From positions 4,464,001-4,528,000 of the forward strand of contig CM039196.1 of the NCBI GenBank assembly GCA_008360975.2: a DNA stretch of 64,000 nucleotides, written 5' to 3'. A model generated the notes under the pieces. The model had not been told where the DNA came from, made no database searches, and saw only the letters and a program-made list of their open reading frames with translations. Below, piece after piece: positions 58,501 through 62,140 of the stretch (position 1 is the stretch's first letter; every line of letters starts with the position of its first letter). Made by a program: the position numbers and the translations under genes. Origin of the DNA: Lichenostomus cassidix (taxonomy: Eukaryota; Chordata; Aves; Passeriformes; Meliphagidae).

Positions 58501-59494
58501 ATCGGTGGCATCGGGGCCGGTGCCCAGCTCGGCCGCTCTCTCCGAGTACGTGGAGGAGCTGCGGCGGCAGCGGGAGCCGGGGCTGCCGGCGCTGGGGGAC
58601 ACCTCTCCGCTCCCCATTTACCGCACCACCGGCGCCGCGGCCCTGCGGCGATGCAGGGCTGTGCCGGCGGCCGAGGAGCCCCCGGGGAGGCTGGAGGGAG
58701 ATCCGGCAGGGGAAGGGGAGGGAGCAGGCGCCAGCCTCACCCGCTCCTCCAGCCTGCGGAGCATGGCCTCGGAGCCACCGGAGCCCCCGCGCTCCCCGGC
58801 GCTGAAAAGAGCAGCGAAATTCGGCTCCTACGACTCCCTCCTGCCAGCCCTCGACGGCTCCGGCCGCCGGCCGAGCTCCCCGGCTGCCGGGATGGAGGGG
58901 TTGGGTGTGCCGCGGCTGAGCTCCTGGAGGAGCTGCCTGGAGCCGTCGCTGGAGGATGTGGAGCTGGGGAAGGAGCCGGAGGGATTTCTGAGCTCCCTGT
59001 CGGGCGATGGGCTGGGTGAGGGGAAGGGGAGTGACCCCTTCAGCTGGCGAATACCCACCCTCAACTACGAGAGGAGAACCAAGGTTGACTTCGACGATTT
59101 CCTGCCGGCCATCCGCAAGTCCCGCTCCACCAGCAGCCTGGCCAAACCCCGCAGGGACAGGAGGGACGGCCACCGGCCCCTCACCGTGCGCTTCGAGGAT
59201 GAGGCCATTGCGGGCACTCCGGAGCCCTCCGAGACCAAGGGCGCGGCAAAGTGCAGCCCGAACCCCCGGGAACAGCCTGGGGAGCTCTCTGACTCCTCGT
59301 CGTCCTCTGGCTCCCACCTCTCCTCGCGGAGTGCCGACAGCATCAAGCGCCGGCCGCAGCCCCCGAGAGGGGACGGCGAGGGGTCCAGCGGCAGAAGCAG
59401 CAGCCAGGGCAGCGCGATGAGCCGCCGTGCCGAGGCCGAAGGGAAGGAGGATGATGTCAGCAGCATCATGAAGAAATACCTGGGCAAAGATTAA
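10517..59494 (+). CDS. MYO18B: MYO18B, complete coding region in 41 exons
   Basis: Unconventional myosin XVIIIB is a large sarcomere-associated myosin of striated muscle, needed for normal sarcomere assembly in fish and mammals. Forty-one exons join in one uninterrupted frame of about 2,523 codons; mammalian MYO18B has about 2,570. The start [13 protein letters not shown] has an ideal Kozak context (GCCGCCACCATGG). Order by residue: conserved N-terminus 1-65; low-complexity repeat region 66-469; myosin motor about 475-1270; degenerate IQ and WPWW neck about 1290-1341; coiled coil about 1350-2040; Ser-rich tail to 2523, ending IMKKYLGKD. Splice sites are GT-AG except exon 1 (GA donor) and exon 27 (GC donor). 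The P-loop reads GHSGAGRT and switch II DTPGFQ, so ATP turnover is probably impaired. The paralogue MYO18A differs: it has a PDZ domain at its N-terminus and lacks this tail. Confidence 0.97.
10556..11168 (+). other. MYO18B: MYO18B intron 1
   Basis: This 613-bp GC-rich intron begins with GA and ends with ACAG. I see no repeats or coding exons in it. Confidence 0.7.
11169..11324 (+). CDS. MYO18B: MYO18B exon 2, conserved N-terminus
   Basis: 52 codons, residues 14-65, phase 0 at both ends, donor [25 protein letters not shown] is the best-conserved part of the N-terminal extension. A basic/acidic stretch (KAARRRKES) follows. Confidence 0.95.
11417..12628 (+). CDS. MYO18B: MYO18B exon 3, large low-complexity exon
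   Basis: 404 codons, residues 66-469, phase 0 at both ends, donor CAG|GTAATG. It is rich in Lys, Pro, Thr, Glu and Ser and predicted to be disordered. It has two repeat fields. Residues about 133-223 carry repeats built on PAET/AAET with SSK or PPK spacers; residues about 270-338 carry repeats built on KGTV(L/P)E(S/N)TKKE. The remainder is Lys/Glu-rich. Mammalian MYO18B has an extension of similar size and composition but little alignable sequence. The length may vary between individuals because the repeats are tandem. Confidence 0.93.
11616..11890 (+). repeat. MYO18B: Coding repeat field 1 (PAET/AAET type)
   Basis: Imperfect repeats of about 24-42 bp encode variants of ETxxKPAE and ETSSKAAE. 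They stay in frame with MYO18B exon 3. Confidence 0.8.
12031..12235 (+). repeat. MYO18B: Coding repeat field 2 (KGTV-EST-KKE type)
   Basis: About seven tandem copies of a 24-33 bp unit each encode KGTV(L/P/T)E(S/N/G)T(K/R). Unit lengths differ by whole codons, so the frame is kept. Confidence 0.88.
12838..12904 (+). CDS. MYO18B: MYO18B exon 4, entry to the motor region
   Basis: Residues 470-492, ending in phase 1. [20 protein letters not shown] is the conserved block that precedes the myosin head, in place of the usual N-terminal SH3-like start. Confidence 0.95.
13050..13162 (+). CDS. MYO18B: MYO18B exon 5
   Basis: Residues 492-529, phase 1 to phase 0. It contains [20 protein letters not shown], the SH3-like subdomain before the motor core. 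Donor AGG|GTGAGT. Confidence 0.95.
13338..13514 (+). CDS. MYO18B: MYO18B exon 6, start of the motor core
   Basis: 59 codons, residues 530-588. [20 protein letters not shown] and the following VMNTLRQRY correspond to the myosin NPP..EDLA.L..LNE..VL..L..RY signature. A short alanine run (EPAAAAAK) precedes donor AAG|GTGAGA. Confidence 0.96.
13616..14076. repeat. Minisatellite in MYO18B intron 6
   Basis: About 460 bp of imperfect tandem repeats with a unit of roughly 27 bp, built on ACCAGGGATGCTCTGGGGAC. It fills most of the 752-bp intron 6. Confidence 0.88.
14267..14465 (+). CDS. MYO18B: MYO18B exon 7, P-loop exon
   Basis: Residues 589-655, ending in phase 1. It carries the Walker A loop GHSGAGRT at 14375-14398 (residues 625-632). 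The consensus is GESGAGKT, so the nucleotide-binding lysine is arginine here (codon AGG, 14393-14395). [19 protein letters not shown] is the helix before the loop. Donor TCAG|GTAGGG. Confidence 0.96.
14491..14975 (-). mobile_element. Solo LTR of an endogenous retrovirus, copy 1 (485 bp)
   Basis: It begins TGATGCCTTAA and ends AGGCATCA, short inverted ends of TG...CA type, and is flanked by GGGG on both sides (14487-14490 and 14976-14979). No gag, pol or env sequence is nearby, so it is a solo LTR left by recombination. A 4-bp duplication suggests a class I (gamma-like) element. Minus orientation is inferred from alignment with copies 2 and 3 and a TATA-like motif. It starts 25 bp after exon 7. 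Confidence 0.75.
15507..15649 (+). CDS. MYO18B: MYO18B exon 8, switch I region
   Basis: Residues 655-702. [19 protein letters not shown] replaces the switch I consensus NxNSSRFG. The switch I arginine is kept (residue 681, codon at 15584-15586) but the asparagines and the glycine after RF are lost. Donor CAG|GTACTG. Confidence 0.95.
16230..16330 (+). CDS. MYO18B: MYO18B exon 9
   Basis: Residues 703-736, ending in phase 2. [20 protein letters not shown] is the motor segment usually reading YLLEKSRV....ERNFH in myosins. Confidence 0.95.
16710..16773 (+). CDS. MYO18B: MYO18B exon 10
   Basis: Residues 736-757, phase 2 to 0. It reads [20 protein letters not shown] and matches the mammalian exon in length class and phase. 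Confidence 0.92.
16774..18045 (+). other. MYO18B: MYO18B intron 10
   Basis: 1.27 kb with a sense-oriented CR1 tail (about 17688-17776). No coding exon is seen. Confidence 0.7.
17688..17776 (+). mobile_element. CR1 terminal fragment
   Basis: GATGACCTTTAAGGACCCTT followed by CAAACCCAAACC, the CR1 3' terminus, in intron 10. Confidence 0.75.
18046..18190 (+). CDS. MYO18B: MYO18B exon 11
   Basis: Residues 758-806, ending in phase 1. [20 protein letters not shown] is the motor helix that in other myosins reads ..IF.ILAAILHLGN. Confidence 0.96.
18191..21428 (+). other. MYO18B: MYO18B intron 11
   Basis: 3.2 kb. It holds an AT-rich block with an 18-bp palindrome (about 18490-18890) and otherwise unremarkable sequence. 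A long reverse-strand open frame (20374-21540) has no recognisable protein and is not called. Confidence 0.65.
18490..18890. promoter_or_regulatory. AT-rich block with 18-bp palindrome, candidate enhancer
   Basis: An unusually AT-rich, CpG-poor, repeat-free stretch inside a GC-rich gene. It has TAAT-type motifs (GCCATTAATCATTTATTAAT near 18769) and a perfect 18-bp palindrome at 18715-18732. The pattern resembles conserved noncoding elements, but conservation cannot be tested here. Confidence 0.3.
21429..21593 (+). CDS. MYO18B: MYO18B exon 12
   Basis: Residues 806-861, phase 1 to phase 1. It contains [20 protein letters not shown] and [11 protein letters not shown]. These correspond to the upper 50-kDa segment where most myosins read A..LLG....L...L.. 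Confidence 0.95.
22061..22120 (+). mobile_element. CR1 terminal fragment
   Basis: GGTTGGGCTTGATGATCCTG and GGTCTTTTCCAACATTGATG, in intron 12. Confidence 0.8.
22393..22483 (+). CDS. MYO18B: MYO18B exon 13
   Basis: Residues 861-891, phase 1 to 2. [20 protein letters not shown] matches the myosin signature R.ALA..LY..LF.WLV..IN. Confidence 0.96.
22700..22892 (+). CDS. MYO18B: MYO18B exon 14, switch II exon
   Basis: Residues 891-955, phase 2 to 0. Switch II reads DTPGFQ (22746-22763) against the consensus DIxGFE, so the glutamate that pairs with the switch I arginine is glutamine. [20 protein letters not shown] is the conserved relay-helix block (myosin FEQLCINYTNEKLQQFF). Confidence 0.97.
22893..23933 (+). 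other. MYO18B: MYO18B intron 14
   Basis: 1.04 kb with a sense-oriented CR1 tail near 23140-23212. Nothing else is recognised. Confidence 0.7.
23140..23212 (+). mobile_element. CR1 terminal fragment
   Basis: GGTTGGAATGAGATGATTTT, CCCAACCCAAACCATTCTGG and terminal ATTCTATGAT, in intron 14. Confidence 0.85.
23934..24014 (+). CDS. MYO18B: MYO18B exon 15
   Basis: 27 codons, residues 956-982, phase 0. It reads [20 protein letters not shown] and aligns with the mammalian segment after the relay helix. Donor CAG|GTACCC. Confidence 0.93.
24274..24714 (-). mobile_element. Solo LTR of an endogenous retrovirus, copy 2 (441 bp)
   Basis: It runs from TGATGCCTAAAA to TTAAGGCATCA, flanked by the 4-bp duplication GAGG (24270-24273 and 24715-24718). 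On the minus strand a TATAAAA box lies in the downstream half, as expected for U3 followed by R. It shares long stretches with copy 3 (for example TTTACATATTTTGAGGCTCT). No internal retroviral genes are present. Confidence 0.82.
24716..24768. repeat. 14-bp tandem repeat before exon 16
   Basis: About 3.7 copies of AGGGAGCAGGACAG, directly after LTR copy 2 and about 40 bp before exon 16. Confidence 0.85.
24809..24959 (+). CDS. MYO18B: MYO18B exon 16
   Basis: Residues 983-1033, ending in phase 1. [20 protein letters not shown] matches the myosin core LLDEE. The acceptor is a tandem CAGCAG (24806-24811): using the second AG would drop one glutamine without changing frame. Confidence 0.94.
25074..25233 (+). 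CDS. MYO18B: MYO18B exon 17
   Basis: Residues 1033-1086, phase 1 to 2. [20 protein letters not shown] corresponds to the myosin F.I.HYAG.V.Y...GWL block in the lower 50-kDa domain, near the actin-binding face. Confidence 0.96.
25263..25322. repeat. 30-bp tandem duplication in intron 17
   Basis: Two nearly identical 30-bp G-rich units (GGGTGGGGAGAGGTGGGATA core) lie just after exon 17. Confidence 0.85.
25362..25458 (+). mobile_element. CR1 fragment
   Basis: CCTGGAAGTGTCCAAGGCCA and GGCTGGACAGGGCTTGGAGC, the CR1 segment about 150 bp from its 3' end, in intron 17. Confidence 0.85.
25836..26019 (+). CDS. MYO18B: MYO18B exon 18
   Basis: Residues 1086-1147, phase 2 to 0. It contains [20 protein letters not shown] and [20 protein letters not shown], the loop 2 region and the start of the strut and SH2 area. 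Mammalian MYO18B has the matching RRTFASSLAAVRRKAPCSQI. Confidence 0.95.
26218..26387. repeat. 12-bp minisatellite in intron 18
   Basis: About 14 copies of a 12-bp unit (CACACAGATCAC with GCA, ACT and AGG variants). Confidence 0.92.
26592..26643 (+). mobile_element. CR1 terminal fragment
   Basis: CCTTCCAATCCAAACCATTC and terminal ATGATTCTGTG, in intron 18. Confidence 0.75.
26835..27027 (+). CDS. MYO18B: MYO18B exon 19, SH2/SH1 helix region
   Basis: Residues 1148-1212, ending in phase 1. [20 protein letters not shown] matches the myosin signature L...L......FVRC..PN. A Gly/Pro-rich insert follows ([14 protein letters not shown]), then [20 protein letters not shown], the myosin V..QL...G.LE..R..R.G block. 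Confidence 0.96.
27555..27664 (+). CDS. MYO18B: MYO18B exon 20, converter
   Basis: Residues 1212-1248, phase 1 to 0. [20 protein letters not shown] is the start of the converter (myosin GFP.R....EF..RY..L.P). Donor AAG|GTGTGT. Confidence 0.95.
27665..29207 (+). other. MYO18B: MYO18B intron 20
   Basis: 1.5 kb with a sense CR1 fragment (about 27735-28010) followed by a T-rich run near 28110-28140. No further exon is recognised. Confidence 0.7.
27735..28010 (+). mobile_element. CR1-like 3' fragment
   Basis: GCCCTGGAACAGGATGCCCA, GACTCAGTGATCCTCGAGGG and CTTTTCCAACCTAATTGATT, in intron 20. Confidence 0.8.
29208..29273 (+). CDS. MYO18B: MYO18B exon 21
   Basis: 22 codons, residues 1249-1270, phase 0. 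[20 protein letters not shown] with TQ is the end of the converter (mammalian AVEELLETLDLEKKAVAVGH). Confidence 0.95.
29585..29990. promoter_or_regulatory. Candidate conserved noncoding element in intron 21
   Basis: Repeat-free sequence with many TAAT/ATTA cores, intact CpGs in otherwise AT-rich context, and mixed motifs such as GCATTGATTTTG and GATTCAATTTAGCATC. It contrasts with the G-rich intron around it. Function is inferred from composition only. Confidence 0.3.
30298..30360. repeat. ATCC microsatellite
   Basis: About 15 copies of ATCC with a few TTCC and AGCC interruptions, upstream of exon 22. Confidence 0.95.
30497..30625 (+). CDS. MYO18B: MYO18B exon 22, IQ motif exon
   Basis: 43 codons, residues 1271-1313, phase 0. 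[18 protein letters not shown] is the classic post-converter block (FF..G....LE..RD..L). [19 protein letters not shown] is a degenerate IQ motif for light-chain or calmodulin binding, with the IQ written LQ and the first basic residue Lys. Confidence 0.96.
30876..31019 (+). CDS. MYO18B: MYO18B exon 23, end of the neck
   Basis: 48 codons, residues 1314-1361. [20 protein letters not shown] carries the IQ-like segment and the WPWW signature that marks the head-rod junction in class II and XVIII myosins. The coiled coil starts soon after. Confidence 0.97.
31020..32176 (+). other. MYO18B: MYO18B intron 23
   Basis: 1.16 kb. Apart from the GGACA microsatellite at its start, no repeat or exon is recognised. 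Confidence 0.65.
31049..31083. repeat. GGACA microsatellite
   Basis: Five to six copies of GGACA, preceded by GGGAT-type repeats, 30 bp after exon 23. Confidence 0.9.
32177..32266 (+). CDS. MYO18B: MYO18B exon 24, coiled coil
   Basis: 30 codons, residues 1362-1391. [20 protein letters not shown] shows heptad leucines. Acceptor CCCTAG, donor AAG|GTACAG. Confidence 0.96.
32267..33309 (+). other. MYO18B: MYO18B intron 24
   Basis: 1.04 kb with a sense CR1 tail (32338-32524) shortly after the exon. Nothing else is recognised. Confidence 0.7.
32338..32524 (+). mobile_element. CR1 3' fragment
   Basis: CCTGGAAGTGTCCAAGGCCA, GGCTTGGAGCAACCTGGGAC and terminal TTCTGGAATTCCATGAT, in intron 24. Confidence 0.9.
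33310..33429 (+). CDS. MYO18B: MYO18B exon 25, coiled coil
   Basis: 40 codons, residues 1392-1431: [20 protein letters not shown] and on to RELQELQ. The mammalian segment reads IADLTSDLADERFKGDVACQ. Confidence 0.97.
33508..33596. repeat. 12-bp pyrimidine repeat before exon 26
   Basis: About seven copies of TTCCTTTCTCCC end at the exon 26 acceptor (TTCCCCAG, 33598). It takes up about half of the 169-bp intron 25 and supplies its polypyrimidine tract. The reverse-strand frames rich in EGRK come from this repeat. Confidence 0.95.
33599..33707 (+). CDS. MYO18B: MYO18B exon 26, coiled coil
   Basis: Residues 1432-1468, ending in phase 1. [20 protein letters not shown] is the conserved part, followed by a short Gly/Ser break (ISGSGG). 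Donor GGAG|GTAGGG. Confidence 0.96.
34149..34273 (+). CDS. MYO18B: MYO18B exon 27, coiled coil, GC donor
   Basis: Residues 1468-1509, phase 1 to 0. [20 protein letters not shown] is followed by [14 protein letters not shown]. The exon ends CAAAAG|GCAAGT, a GC-AG intron with an otherwise perfect U1 match. The frame requires this boundary. Confidence 0.95.
34274..35434 (+). other. MYO18B: MYO18B intron 27
   Basis: 1.16 kb GC-AG intron. No repeats or additional exons are recognised. Confidence 0.65.
35435..35589 (+). CDS. MYO18B: MYO18B exon 28, coiled coil
   Basis: Residues 1510-1561, ending in phase 2. [20 protein letters not shown] and [10 protein letters not shown] match mammalian CDLEDTCVLLENQQSRNHELEKKQKK. 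Confidence 0.97.
35784..35907 (+). CDS. MYO18B: MYO18B exon 29, coiled coil
   Basis: Residues 1561-1602, phase 2 to 0. It reads [20 protein letters not shown] and on to [11 protein letters not shown]. Confidence 0.97.
36238..36658 (-). mobile_element. Solo LTR of an endogenous retrovirus, copy 3 (421 bp)
   Basis: It runs from TGATGCCTGA to TTAAGGCATTA, flanked by GCAG on both sides (36234-36237 and 36659-36662). The final CA has become TA. It is clearly related to copy 2 along its length and has the same orientation. No internal retroviral genes are present. Confidence 0.82.
36840..37034 (+). CDS. MYO18B: MYO18B exon 30, coiled coil
   Basis: 65 codons, residues 1603-1667. [20 protein letters not shown] and [20 protein letters not shown]; mammalian GLKERLWKLESSALEQQK aligns. 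Donor CAG|GTAATG. Confidence 0.96.
37133..37243 (+). CDS. MYO18B: MYO18B exon 31, coiled coil
   Basis: 37 codons, residues 1668-1704. [20 protein letters not shown] and on to QKSCQKR. Confidence 0.97.
37548..37652 (+). CDS. MYO18B: MYO18B exon 32, coiled coil
   Basis: 35 codons, residues 1705-1739. [20 protein letters not shown] is almost identical to the mammalian segment. Confidence 0.97.
37653..39192 (+). other. MYO18B: MYO18B intron 32
   Basis: 1.5 kb with a sense CR1 fragment (38886-39043) close to the next exon. Confidence 0.7.
38886..39043 (+). mobile_element. CR1 3' fragment
   Basis: CCTGGAGGTATTCAAGGAAA, GAACTCGATGACCTTGGAGA and terminal ATTCCGTGATTCTGTG, in intron 32. Confidence 0.85.
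39193..39339 (+). CDS. MYO18B: MYO18B exon 33, coiled coil
   Basis: 49 codons, residues 1740-1788. [20 protein letters not shown] is strongly conserved. A break in the coil follows ([10 protein letters not shown]). Confidence 0.97.
40268..40686 (+). mobile_element. CR1 3' fragment, about 420 bp
   Basis: CTCAGCCTGGAGAAAAAGAG, GGAAATGGCCTCAAGCTGTG, GGTCAGGTTGGATATCAGCA and TGACCTTGGAGGTCTTTCCC. It is one of the two longest CR1 pieces in the window, in intron 33. Confidence 0.92.
41860..42070. promoter_or_regulatory. Candidate conserved noncoding element with 16-bp palindrome
   Basis: It contains GTATTTGCAAATGCAATTTA (octamer-like), TTTTGCAAATTAATGA and the perfect palindrome GAATTACATGTAATTC at 42018-42033. 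The density of homeodomain, POU and bZIP-like motifs in unique sequence suggests an enhancer. This is inferred from motifs alone. Confidence 0.35.
42358..42471 (+). CDS. MYO18B: MYO18B exon 34, coiled coil
   Basis: 38 codons, residues 1789-1826. [20 protein letters not shown] and [14 protein letters not shown]. Confidence 0.97.
42828..42944 (+). CDS. MYO18B: MYO18B exon 35, coiled coil
   Basis: 39 codons, residues 1827-1865. [20 protein letters not shown] is near-identical to mammals and shares the myosin II rod motif. Confidence 0.97.
43607..43690 (+). CDS. MYO18B: MYO18B exon 36, coiled coil, duplicated donor
   Basis: 28 codons, residues 1866-1893. [21 protein letters not shown] 19-bp tandem duplication (43678-43718) copies the exon end and its donor GAAG|GTAATT; the first copy keeps the frame with exon 37. 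Confidence 0.95.
44297..44386. repeat. Inverted repeat able to form a 90-nt hairpin
   Basis: The left arm (44297-44334) and right arm (44348-44386) are imperfect inverted copies. TCAAAGCCACACAAAT pairs with ATTTGTGTGGCTTTGA, and AGGCCTGTGAATTC with GAATTCATAGGCCT. The loop is 13 nt. It could be a small inverted-repeat element or a pre-miRNA-like structure. Confidence 0.75.
44475..44640. repeat. G-rich minisatellite in intron 36
   Basis: About seven imperfect copies of a 24-bp unit, GATTGGGGCTGGGGGTGTTT plus GTGG, just before exon 37. Confidence 0.85.
44677..44814 (+). CDS. MYO18B: MYO18B exon 37, coiled coil
   Basis: 46 codons, residues 1894-1939. [20 protein letters not shown] and [10 protein letters not shown]; mammalian RAIVSRQEAVICDLENKTEF aligns. 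Confidence 0.96.
45014..45199 (+). CDS. MYO18B: MYO18B exon 38, coiled coil
   Basis: 62 codons, residues 1940-2001. [20 protein letters not shown] and [20 protein letters not shown]. It ends RRHMEL|GTGAGG. Confidence 0.97.
45578..45671 (+). mobile_element. CR1-like terminal fragment
   Basis: CAGTTGGACTGGATGATCTT, AGAGGTATTTCCATCCTAGA and terminal TCTATGATTCC, in intron 38. Confidence 0.8.
49050..49260. promoter_or_regulatory. Candidate conserved noncoding element in intron 38
   Basis: Repeat-free sequence with TTAATTAA (49160s), CTAATTAG (49237-49244) and a run of CpGs inside AT-rich DNA (GCGCGCTAAGTTACGCGGAG). A preserved CpG/ATTA mix of this type is common in conserved enhancers. Not tested. 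Confidence 0.3.
49553..49576. repeat. AGC microsatellite
   Basis: Eight AGC units, noncoding, within intron 38. Confidence 0.95.
51296..51612 (-). mobile_element. CR1 3' fragment, reverse
   Basis: CCACCCCTGCCATGGGCAGG, CACCTTCCACTATCCCAGGT and CCTCCCAGGGAAGAATTCCT, ending about 150 bp before exon 39. Confidence 0.9.
51758..51891 (+). CDS. MYO18B: MYO18B exon 39, end of the coiled coil
   Basis: Residues 2002-2046, ending in phase 2. [20 protein letters not shown] is the conserved end of the rod, followed by an acidic Asp/Ser patch (DSDDSDGD). Mammals read SDSDTES here. Confidence 0.96.
52748..52909 (+). CDS. MYO18B: MYO18B exon 40, start of the tail
   Basis: Residues 2046-2100, phase 2 to phase 2. 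It is Ser/Thr-rich ([20 protein letters not shown]) and poorly conserved, but frame, position and splice sites (CCTCAG and AA|GTAAGT) support it. Confidence 0.88.
54149..54243 (-). mobile_element. CR1 terminal fragment, reverse
   Basis: It opens with ATCACAGAATCCTGGAATGA, then GGTTGGAAAAGACCCTAAAG, in intron 40. Confidence 0.85.
54430..54650 (+). mobile_element. CR1 3' fragment
   Basis: GGACATCAGGAGGAATTTCC, GGAAAGGGTGGTCAGGCATT and GAACTCGATGATCTTGGAGG, in intron 40. It is opposite in orientation to the piece at 54149. Confidence 0.9.
55610..55745. promoter_or_regulatory. AT-rich candidate enhancer in intron 40
   Basis: A cluster of homeodomain-type cores (ATAATTGTAATCACGCTAATTG, split across 55678-55699, and CACTAATTATTG near 55712) in unique sequence. 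Inferred only. Confidence 0.28.
56128..56362 (-). mobile_element. CR1 3' fragment, reverse
   Basis: CATGGAATGGTTGGGGTGGG, CCACCCCTGCCATGGGCAGG and CACCCTCCCAGGTAAAAATT, in intron 40. Confidence 0.9.
56575..56920. promoter_or_regulatory. AT-rich candidate enhancer near the end of intron 40
   Basis: Unique AT-rich sequence with preserved CpGs (GACGCCGGTGTTTAATTTAT, CACGCGGGTTACAACGTTAT) and GCTATTTAAATGAGATGCAA. It differs sharply from the flanking CR1-rich, CpG-poor DNA. Confidence 0.28.
58222..59494 (+). CDS. MYO18B: MYO18B exon 41, terminal coding exon
   Basis: 1,273 bp, residues 2100-2523, stop TAA at 59492-59494. It is Ser/Pro/Arg-rich. Conserved islands are [53 protein letters not shown] followed by [33 protein letters not shown], and the end [14 protein letters not shown]. 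These match the mammalian tail in order. The exon is very CpG-rich, which gives a 534-codon antisense frame with no recognisable protein. Confidence 0.97.
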
Positions 59495-61000
59495 GGTAAC
59501 TGTGCTGAGCCGCTGGTGGCTGTGGGGACACGTTTGGGATGCTGGCCCTGAGCTGCTGGCCCTGAGCTGCTGCCTGTCCTCAGTGCCTGTGGTGATGCTG
59601 GGGAGTGTGTGGGGACAGGGTAACCCAGGACAGCAGGAGTTCCAGTGCTCCTCCTGGCATGTCAGAGCATCCCAGGGCTGCCATAGTGTCCCTCGGGGTG
59701 TGTGGCACTGGGACTGGGCCCTCCATACCTTTGCACTTTCAGAGCTGTGATGGGGAGTCAGTGGGGACACTGCTGGTGGAGGGACAGCCCCAGAACTGTC
59801 CACAGCACCAGCTCAGAATTCACTAGGGTTTCCTAAAATAGCATCCCTCAGCTCCCACCTCAGCACACATCCTCCCGAGACCTTCAAGTGCTCTCTCCTC
59901 AGGGGCCCAAGTTTCCCTTGGTGATTGGAAATCAGCTTGGGCTGGACACAGGGGGTTCCCTCTCTGGAGGACAGGGCTCCTGCCTGGCCCAGATATCCTT
60001 CCCCCAATCATCACCAGCCTCTGACACCCACTTGGGTGCCATGTCTGGATTGCAACTGACACTTGGAGAATTAGGATTTATTGCTGCAATCCAGGTTTGA
60101 AAGCAGAGTCCCTAATGAATGCGCCACAACTGTAATTAAGTGTTTAAAATAGATTAGAAAAACATTTTGTAAAACCATTGCCTTTAGAGTAACTTATTGG
60201 ATGTCAAGCTGTGACCAAATTGACTAAGCCAACACACGAAGGGAGCGCGTGTTAATAAAACATTTCTTTCCAGGAAGCAAATTTGCATAATGCAACGTCC
60301 CACTTTCTGCAGGATTTGTTTCGATCAAGCACATCAGCCAGCCCTGACCTGCAGTGATGAGGAGCCACGTTGGGCACACGGCTTCCCTGCTCCTGGCAGA
60401 TCCACCTCACGTGAGCAGAGACTGTAGATGGCTCCACAAAAGTCATGGGATGGTTCTACAAACTTTTTTGGTCTTGGACATACTGTGGTTTCCTTATGCT
60501 CCCACCCCATTCCCCAGCGCTGCAGCTTTGCTCAGGGCCAGCCGCGGGGACAAGGACTTTCCTGTTCTCCTGCAGTTGTTTGACTTGGGAGTTGGTGCTT
60601 TAATTAAAACCCAGCGGCTGCCACAGATGCTGAGGACATGCCATGGCTGGGGAAAGGCCATGCTGAGAGGAGCTGGAGGAACACCAAACCCCTCCTTTGT
60701 AATCCAGAGCTGCAGCCCGGCTGTCTCATCCCACATTGCACTGCTCAAAAATCACTGCTGAGCTTCGAGGATGCTCTTGGGTCTCAGTGAGGCACCCAGC
60801 AACAGCATAGCTCTGAAGATTTTATAGTTCCACAGGTATTTGAAGATGGATCCATGTGTGCTTCCATGGCTCCAGCCTGTGGGGGACACCTGGGCACATC
60901 CCAGTGGCATGCAAGGCACGTGGTGGGGGGGCAATGGGGGGGCTCTATTTAATGTCTGCTTGGTTTTTACACAATAAAATATTTGCTTCTTTGACACACA
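59495..61000 (+). other. MYO18B: MYO18B 3' UTR (probable)
   Basis: About 1.5 kb of non-coding sequence from the stop to a well-placed poly(A) signal at 60973. An AT-rich stretch (60060-60320) with AATTTGCATAATGCAA lies inside it, and an earlier AATAAA occurs at 60254. Confidence 0.55.
60973..60978 (+). terminator. MYO18B: Candidate MYO18B poly(A) signal
   Basis: AATAAA followed by TTTGCTTCTTTG and CCCTTGTTATTCCTTT, a U-rich downstream region. It is the best poly(A) context after the stop codon. Confidence 0.55.
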
Positions 61001-61726
61001 GGTCCCTTGTTATTCCTTTCCCCACAGTGGGAGCAGGTCCCTGGGAGCTGTGCAGTGCAGAGCCAAGCCCATCCTTCCACATGCACAAAATACTCTTTTC
61101 TCAGCCTCACCCTTCTTTCCTAGAAGAGATCCAAACTTATTCCTTGATCAGAAGTTTGGAGCAAAAAGATACAGCTCCATGCACAAACCTGTCCTTTCCA
61201 TCAGGGATTTCCAAGCCATTTGCTTGAGTGGGAAACTTGCACCAATTTGCACAACCTCCTGGGACCCCCGGGGACAGCCACAGGGCAGTGGCAGCTTGAA
61301 AGGCCAATTGGACACTGTTCAGCATTTTGTTTTGCCTGTTGGATTCTTCACCTTCACTTTTAATTTAAAGCAAAGCCTTGCAGCAAGCAGCATTTTCCTT
61401 GTCAGCGATGGATGAGAAGCCCGGCGATGAGGGCTCACATCAGCACTTTGCTCGGCCGCCTGTCAGCAATTCCCGACAATTCCTCGGTCCCGGCAGCTCT
61501 GCAGGGCCAGCAGCCTGGCAGGAGGCAGCTCTGCTCAGGGTGACATTCCCTGTGCTCCCACGTGTCCCTGTCACGACGTGTGCCTCATGCGGGAAGGCAG
61601 CAAATGAAGAAATTGCCTCTAATTAGTTTCAAATTGGTCTTTTTTAATGATTCTGCTGTTTCTGGGAGGAAAAAAAAAAAGAGTGCTTTTCTCTTTGCAG
61701 CGAGTCTTGCTCCCCAGAGGGATTTC

Positions 61727-62140
61727 ATAGAACCAGGGAATTACAGAAGGGTTTGGGTGGGAAGGGAACATTAAAGGTCATCTAGTGCCACCCTTGCCAT
61801 GGCCAGGGACACCTTCCACCATCCTAGGCTGCTCCAAGCACTGTCCAGCCTGGTCTTGGACACTTCCAGGGATCCAGGGGCAGCCACAGCTTCTCTGGGC
61901 AACCTCTGCCTGAGCCTCTTCACCCTCCCAGGGAAGAATTTATTTACAATATCTCATCTATCATCTATCCTCTGTCATTTCCCCTTGTCCTGTCCCTCCA
62001 TCCCTTGTCCCAAGTTCCTCTCCAGCTCCCCTGGAGCCCCTTTGGGCACTGGAAGGGGCTCTAAGGTCTCTCTAGACCCTTCTCCAGATGAACACCCCCA
62101 GCTTTCCCAGCCTGGCTCCAGAGAAAAGGGCCTCCAGCCC
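61727..62140 (-). mobile_element. CR1 3' fragment, reverse, about 410 bp
   Basis: CATAGAACCAGGGAATTACA, CCAGGGACACCTTCCACCAT, TTCTCTGGGCAACCTCTGCC and CAGCCTGGCTCCAGAGAAAA. Confidence 0.92.

Noticed and set aside
58199..59803. 534-codon reverse-strand open frame opposite the last MYO18B exon
   Set aside because: The GC-rich coding exon lacks antisense stops by composition. The sense frame matches the conserved MYO18B tail.
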